A stretch of DNA of 64,000 nucleotides from Membranipora membranacea (Eukaryota; Bryozoa; Gymnolaemata; Cheilostomatida; Membraniporidae): the NCBI GenBank assembly GCA_914767715.1, contig OU612067.1, positions 25,642,162 to 25,706,161 of the forward strand, written 5' to 3'. The notes below the pieces were generated by a model that was not told the origin of the DNA, searched no databases, and saw nothing but the letters and a program-made list of their open reading frames with translations. The position numbers and the translations under genes are program-made. Below are positions 57,755-64,000 of the stretch, piece by piece (the stretch's first letter is position 1; every line of letters begins with the position of its first letter).

Positions 57755-60700
57755 GTGAACAGTAGTGGTAACAGGCTAGCGTGTGCATGCTACTCAGCTT
57801 GGTCAGTGACCATTGAGGTCTACTCAGAAAGAGTTATACCTATGTATGCTCACACCACCATAGAAGGCGGAGGACTCATAGAGCCAAACTTCAGGGTAGT
57901 CGATTCGTACAATCTAATTGCATCAAGATGCTACGTGAATCAGTGTTTGGTACTCAGAGTTGCCAACGTAACCGCGGAAGCCATCCACATTGCCCAAGAC
58001 ACACCAATAGCTTTCCTCACTGATGGAAACATTATTGACATACATGAACCTGAGGTACTAGACTGGAATGGCACAACCATCCAGAATTGTGATGTCACAA
58101 TTGACTCAGAAACGGTCTTACCAGACCATGTCAAAACCCCTATTCGACACCTTACCTGAATATATCTCAGTTGACAGTAAGTCAAAGATGAGACAACTCC
58201 TCGTAAAATATCAGGATGTGTTTTCTAAGGATGCATATGACATGGGTTATTGTGATCTGGTTCCCGATGGAATCACGCTCAAACCTGGCACCCAACCAAT
58301 CAGGCTCCCTCCATATAGAGTAGGATATCATGCTATCCTAGAAATAGAAAAGCATGTAGATGAACTATTGAAAAAGGGCATCATTGAACGTACCTACAGT
58401 GTCACCATATAGTGCTCCTGTTTTACTGATAGCTAAGAAAGATGGAACCAGTCGGTTTGTCCAGGACTACCGCAAGCTAAATAAAGCAACTTATATTCCA
58501 TCACAACCCCTACCACGTATTGATGACTCACTAGAGGCACTGAGAGGTGCAACTCTTTTCAGCACATTTGACCTTTTATCGGGTTATTGGCAGTGCTCCC
58601 TAAGCCCTGACGCTAAGGAAATGGTAGCTTTTTGCACCAAAAGCGGAGTCTATACATGGCGTGTACTCGGTATGGGATTGTGTGGTGCTCCAGCCACCTT
58701 CGAAAGGTTGATGGAGAAAGTGTTACAAGGATTGCAATGGCAATCACTACCTAGTGTATCTCGACGACATAATTGTCTTCAGTTCAGATGAAGAAACACA
58801 TCTGACCAGGTTGGATACCATGTTGGAGCGGCTGCAAAAAGCCAATCTAAAAATCAAAGTGTCTAAGACACATTTACTCAAACAGGAAGTTGAGTTTTTG
58901 GGCCATATTTTTAATCAGGATGGCATTCATACAGACCCAGCCAAAGTAAAGGCAATTCAGGAAGTGTCCACTCCTACCTGCATAAAAGAGCTGAGAAGTT
59001 TCCTTGGTCTCACAGGGTATTACAGGAAGTTTGTGGAGAGGTTTGCAGAGATTGCTGTCCCTCTGTTCGACCTGTTGAAAAAGAAAAACCAGTCAAGGAA
59101 ACTTGCATGGAATGAGGAATGCCAAAATGCATTCCAGACATTAAAGGACAGTTTAGCGAGTTTCACATCTCTGTCATTCCCAGACTGGACAATACCTTTC
59201 ATTTTGGACACTGACTGTAGTGGTGAAGCTATGGGAGCTGTACTGGCTCAGATTGATAAGGATGGGGATGAAAAACCCATCGCATTCTTTAGTAAAAGAC
59301 TCTCAGATAGTCAAAAGAAATATCCAGTGACTAAACAGGAAATGCTAGCACTAGTGTCTGCCGTAAGACATTTCCATACATACCTGTATGGGTCAGAATT
59401 TGTATGTCGAGTTGACCATCACTCTCTGATATGGTTACACAATCTCAAGAATCCACAGGGAATTCTAGCCAGATGGTTGGAGGTCCTGGGATCATATAAA
59501 TTTGATGTGATTCATAGACCAGGTCGCCAGCACTCTAATGCTGATGCTTTATCTCGACTTCCTTCAGCATCGCAGCAACCTCTCAGCGAGGAACCTGAGG
59601 ATGAATGTGGTTTCACATTCCGGTCAGTTGACTTCTCCGTTGGTCTATCCACGGATGAACTAGTGCTGGCTCAAGCTGAAGATCCACATCTCATGCCTAT
59701 CATTCAGAGTCTAAAAGAGAATAAAAGTATATCACATAAGAACTGCAAGCAATTACCTCGAATTACTCGATTCTATATTGGTAAAGTGCCCTCAATGAAA
59801 TTCCAGAACGGTATATTAATGATCACCACTCATCCTGAGAACGAAGATAAAATCTTGGTGCCGGAGTATTACCAGGCAAAGCTGATAAAGTCGTTCCATG
59901 AGATGGATCACAGTGGCATGGACAGGACGGAATCAAGGCTCAGATTATATTATTACTGGCATGCCCTGCAGGCTGATGTCAGATTATTCGTGCAATCATG
60001 CACAAGTTGCCAAAGGAGTAAAGTGACTAGAAATCATGTCAACCATCGGAATCTAGTAGTAGGGACCATTATGGATCAGGTGAGCCTTGATTTCATTGGT
60101 CCCCTACAACGGACAACGAATGATAACACATACATATTAATGGCCGTAGAGCACTTTTCTCGTTGGGCAGAGTCCTGTGCTAAAAGTTTGTACAAGGGCC
60201 TGTTTGCCAATTTTGGCTATAGTCGAGTGCTGCATTCTGACCGTGGCAGCGCCTTCATCTCCGAGCTGATGAAAGAGCTGAGCAATCTGGGCCAGTGTAA
60301 ACAAACATTCTCGGCAAGGTATCATCCAATGGGTAACTCCTGTGCAGAACGAGTGATTGGGACGGTTACATCGCAGTTACGTACCTATGTTGAGCATCCT
60401 ACCCAACTAGAGTGGGATGATCTCCTAGATACGGTAATGTCCGCCTACAGAGCCACTCCTCACTCTGCTACGGGGTTCTCCCCAAACATGGTTATGTTAG
60501 GCAGAGAGGTGAGACTTTCAGCTGTTCTCTGTCCTCCAGGTGACAATATACCTGTAACAGATTACGTACAGAAGCTAAATGAAAAGATAAAGTATGTTTA
60601 CAGCAAGTGTCTGGGGGCCCCAAACGCACAAATTGAGGGTTATGACCACTTGATACACACCCCTCTAAAGGTCGGTGATCAAGCGCTGGTCAAAAAGATA

Positions 60701-60766
60701 AATCTCTCCAAGATGGAAACAAAATTTAGTGGACCTCACTCTATCATAAGTCATCATAAGTACTAG
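57755..60766 (+). pseudogene. pol: Pol of Ty3/gypsy element: RT, RNase H, integrase, in several frames
   Basis: Pre-RT linker 57755-58159; RT start 58068-58412 (PPYRVGYHAILEIEKHV, then KGIIERT); RT core 58384-58791 (DYRKLNKAT, FDLLSGYWQCSL, GLCGAPATF); then a frameshift and a 670-codon open frame 58754-60766 with YLDDIIVFS, an RNase H domain (about 59190-59560, DTDCSGEAMGAVL ... TKQEMLALV), an HHCC zinc finger (HEMDH ... CTSC) and an integrase DDE core (LDFIGPL, LHSDRGSAF, CAERVIG). The interval between the first two integrase motifs looks shortened. At least four frame changes disable the copy. A C-terminal remnant follows at 60766-61065. Confidence 0.85.
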
Positions 60767-61065
60767 ATTTTGACACCTATGTACTATCAGAGAAGGGAAA
60801 GGAGGTGATAGAGCATCACAGCAGATTGAAATTATATAGTCCTAACCCGACTGAAGTTGAACCTGACCTGGGTGACTTCATGTCTCAGCATGGGATGGAC
60901 CAATCAGATGATGATCTTATCCTAGATCCAGATGATCTGGGTGATGACTTCATGACTACAACTACAATCCAAGATAGATATAACTACTATGACAATATGG
61001 TGTCCCCAAGCCAAGGCCTATCATACAGCCTGATGGGTCAGACGATAGCATTCCTCCTGACTTAG

Positions 61066-61485
61066 GTCAAAACAACACTTCTCAATCACACAATAATAGT
61101 CACCCTGATGGGCCTGCTGTAAGTGTTGGTAGAAGGAGAGAAAGGAGGCTGCCTTCATGGTATCAAGAAGATTATTTAATGGACTACACTGAGTTGAACC
61201 TATCTATGTATATTATTATACATTCATGGCTATATATTATTAGGCTATGACTATCTATTTCTCTGTCAGTCATTCAAATGTGTTGCTGAACACATGACAC
61301 ATAGAAATATTACTCACCTTAGATATTATCAATTCCCACCAGACCAGTGACTCACAGGATTCACTTCAGCATGTAAAGAGCCACAGTAATGGAATTGGTA
61401 GTTTATGATAGCCAAAGTTCTTATCTGCTGGGCAGTAAAATAAAATATATGATGTGTTTCGCATATAATTGTATATTGAGGCAAC
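61066..61485. other. Non-coding 3' end of Ty3/gypsy internal region
   Basis: About 420 bp between the last coding remnant and LTR2. No clear polypurine tract is visible immediately before LTR2. Confidence 0.5.
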
Positions 61486-62418
61486 TGAGGTAGTTTTGAG
61501 GCTATAGAAAATATAGCGAGCCCAGTAACACTCATTATTGAGGGGACAACTCAATATATTCAATATAAAGCAGTCTGCTAATATAATGGATGTATCATGC
61601 CTACTAATTTTGAATATTCTAAATATAGAATATTCAAACAGGGTAATTCTGATGTGAAAAGGGTTATCTACCCTGATTTAAACTTGAACATATGATACCA
61701 ATATCATGTAGACGGCTTCAACTTATATACATATTTATCGCAGAATCAATCTCACAGACATCATAAATACATATTCTATACACATTTAATCCTGGCAATT
61801 TTCAACATGGAACTCAATATTAAGACGGCTGCACTGTCTTACAGTATTATCACAGACAGTCTATCGCATTTCCAATATTATTCTCACCAAGTGCGTTTCA
61901 GTGTCAAGGCTGAATATTATAGTCAATACACCTCATATAGCTAAGGCTACACAGTTAAGGTTCCGGGTGTGTCTCGGTTAATCTGCTCTGAGGGCAAGGT
62001 CAGGGTACATCCCGCTTCGCAACGTATACTATCAGACGTAAATGCACCCGCTACAAGCTCCGCTTGTAAGCTTTTTTAGACACCAGCTCTGCTGGGATGG
62101 CTTCGCCACCAGTACGACCCTCAGTACACAGCTCTGCTAGGTTGGCTTTGCCACCAGTACGACCCTCAGTAAACAGCTCTGCTAGGTTGGCTTTGCCACC
62201 AGTACAACCCTCAGTAAACAGCTCTGCTAGGTTGGCTTGGCCACCAGCACGACCCTCTCTAGGCTGAAGTTATCTATCCAGGAGTTCTATACCCAGGAGT
62301 TATCCTCTCTCGGCTCATTCATGGTGAGTTTGTTTCGCTAGATACAGTTAGCCTGAAAACCAAACCCTAGCAAGGTCACGGCCAGGTGTTCCACCCTTTT
62401 GATATTTCTCGTACCACA
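61486..62418 (+). repeat. 3' LTR of Ty3/gypsy element
   Basis: 933 bp, same ends as LTR1. It has three full 45-bp units (62105-62239). It also carries a ~33-bp palindromic insertion absent from LTR1 (61609-61638, TGAATATTCTAAATATAGAA then TATTCA), flanked by TAATT on each side. Confidence 0.9.
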
Positions 62419-62536
62419 ACAGCAATTTTCTGAGCTAGTCGATTCGACAAGCTTTAAGAAGTTATGAGCCATTATGGCATATTCAGTAACGTTGAAGTTG
62501 AACAATGACAGAAAGATTGCAGATAAAATTACTCAC

Positions 62537-62898
62537 CATATGATCGGGTTAGGATGGTAGTACTTCCCATGTCTCATCCATGGAATCAGTTTCTTTTTAA
62601 CTAAAACGTCTAGGTTTGAGGAATGATTTCGACCATATGTGCTAGCTTTGTTGGCTCCATCTCCTGTAATACAGTCCTTTCTTTTTCTAGGAGTGTTTCC
62701 CTGTTTTACGTCCAAAGACTTGCACTGTAGGGGAATGTAGTCCTGCTGTTTTTCTAGATTTGGCGTGTTTGGATTTGTATTGTTTGTCATAATAATATCA
62801 CCTTGTTTTGATGAGTTTGAGCTTTCCCAGATTCTCAACCAGTGCTTGAAGGCAGGACCTAACTGTTCTGGAGTGCACCAACCAATCCGCGGATCCAT
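62537..62898 (-). pseudogene. tent4: TENT4-like exon 1 with start codon
   Basis: The ATG at 62898-62896 opens MDPRIGWCTPEQLGPAFKHW then LRIWESSN; the exon later has ANKASTYGRN and ends PNPIIW before the donor GTGAGTAAT. MDPRxxWxxPEQxGPxxxxWxxxWE and the KASTYG motif are N-terminal hallmarks of TENT4A/B. The frame is fully open over 120 codons and the phase matches exon 2. On its own it lacks any catalytic residue. Confidence 0.8.
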
Positions 62899-64000
62899 AA
62901 ACCAAAAGGTTTCGAAATTGTGGACAAAGTTTCACCAGCTGGGTGTGGTGGGTGGGTCTGTTCGGTTACAAGTGAGAATTGAATCTAACGAGATTTATGT
63001 GCACGCATGCGTGAATTTATCAGGACTATACGGGGTACGACCAGTGGGCCCCAGCTAATAATTATAATAAATTTGCAGGAACTCGTTCTACATAATAATG
63101 TTTATTCCAGGGCAAAATAATAGGAGTCGGTCAATGATAAGTGCGATGTACTATCAGAGGATTTTAATTGGCTGAGTCTTCAAGTAATTGCCAAGTACAT
63201 AAAAGGTAACCTCGGTTTAAGCAGAACACACGTGCTTGAAAATGTGATTCGGAGAACTAAGTGAGGGTAACTCCTAGAAATATATACGAACCAAGTTTCC
63301 AAACTCAATATAATTTCTAGCAGGGAGGCCCCCACCATTCTCCCTGCCCCCACCCTCCCTGATTCTAGTCAGAGTCTTGCCATATTTTCTGATGATTTTT
63401 AAACAACAATTTTATGAGAGAAAGAGGAGACGGTATGTGAAAGTATAACGCAGTGACAAAGATATACAGCAGGCTGCAGCTTGAATGCATGTTACTTCTT
63501 TTTACTAATTACTATAACTGAATGAACATCTTCAAAGGATACTGGGGAGTATGAAATCCTGTGTGAAGACGTCAAATATGCTGAAAGGTGCAAATATTGA
63601 AGAGCGTAAGTATAAGTGATGACAGAAGAATAATGTCACTATTTAGACATCCCTTATGGAATGGAAATAAGATGATGTTGTCATGCCAGCCAAGTCCCAT
63701 CTGACCTCACAATGCAGCTGCCTACTTGTTGTCTTTTGTTTTGCGAAAGGGGTTAAACATATGTTTTAGTGCATTGAAACGGAACCAGATGAAAATGTCA
63801 CTGGAAGCTGTGAGCATACCTGACAAGTTGTCTGGGCGCTATATCTGGTGGTGCATCACCTTGCGGGTGGGATGGTCTGAGGGACACTCAAACCCTCCCG
63901 CCGATGGCACAGGGCAGCACCCAAGCCGCCAAAGCTCTTAGTGGTGGATAACTAAAATTTTCCCAATTCTAGCAAGTTAAACAACTTTCAAACTAAATGG
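62899..64000. other. Region upstream of the TENT4-like gene
   Basis: About 1.1 kb to the right edge. It should hold the promoter of the TENT4-like gene. I see no convincing gene; short frames on the plus strand have no recognisable domain. A CCCCACC/CTCCCTGCC-rich tract is at 63325-63360. Confidence 0.4.

Larger units (their letters stand above)
54306..62478 (+). mobile_element. Ty3/gypsy LTR retrotransposon with 60-bp flanking duplication
   Basis: The element runs 54366-62418: LTR1 54366-55314, LTR2 61486-62418, both TG..CA. A possible primer-binding site, TGGCGTCCTCGGGTGGG, starts 5 nt after LTR1 (55320-55336). The internal order gag, protease, RT, RNase H, integrase is that of Ty3/gypsy. 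Coding regions are split by stops and frameshifts, so the copy is non-functional as it stands. Instead of a 4-6 bp target duplication, a 60-bp direct repeat (54306-54365 and 62419-62478, four mismatches) flanks it. It is on the plus strand, opposite the TENT4-like host gene. Confidence 0.9.

Overview
The window reads as AT-rich nuclear DNA from an invertebrate animal, perhaps an early-branching one such as a sponge (the phylum is inference). Evidence: spliced minus-strand genes with GT..AG introns whose phases match from exon to exon, metazoan-type proteins (an ANKLE1-like LEM/GIY-YIG nuclease, a TENT4-type poly(A) polymerase, a leucine-rich-repeat protein), and a heavy load of eukaryotic transposons (LINE, Ty3/gypsy, solo LTRs, tRNA-derived SINEs, long-TIR foldback elements, MITEs). 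There are no bacterial-type operons.

Layout, right to left because every recognisable host gene is on the minus strand. (1) 62898-50193: a decayed TENT4-like gene. It has an in-frame TAA in exon 2, no exon for the catalytic Gly-Ser motif, a 1-nt deletion in a later exon, and nothing after the central domain. An ~8-kb degenerate Ty3/gypsy retrotransposon (54366-62418) sits in its first intron. (2) 49664 (perhaps 49745)-33381: an ANKLE1-like gene, traced as 15 exons with matching splice phases: ankyrin repeats, a long Ser/Pro-rich linker, a LEM domain and a GIY-YIG nuclease domain. Its introns hold a ~3-kb array of a 58-bp minisatellite with higher-order structure, plus several palindromic MITEs. 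(3) 33380-29255: intergenic, with one SINE. (4) 29254 to beyond the left edge: the 5' end of an LRR gene. Two 5' exons are followed by 141-nt, phase 2-2 LRR exons, intact at 28162, 23757 and 8559, with two more broken by a MITE.

The left 28 kb is the intron space of that LRR gene. It consists of about four tandem copies of a unit carrying LRR exons. A large foldback element (TIR TAGTCGGGG, TAA target duplication) separates the units; its loop contains a dead LINE and its left arm a solo LTR. One inter-unit junction (26.27 kb) lacks the element and shows the empty site. Nested insertions with target duplications (solo LTR: CAAAT; an 8-bp-TSD foldback element: GTTACATC) allow relative dating. 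The most interesting system here is this LRR exon array, growing by tandem duplication of transposon-laden introns while symmetric exon phase keeps every intact copy splice-compatible.
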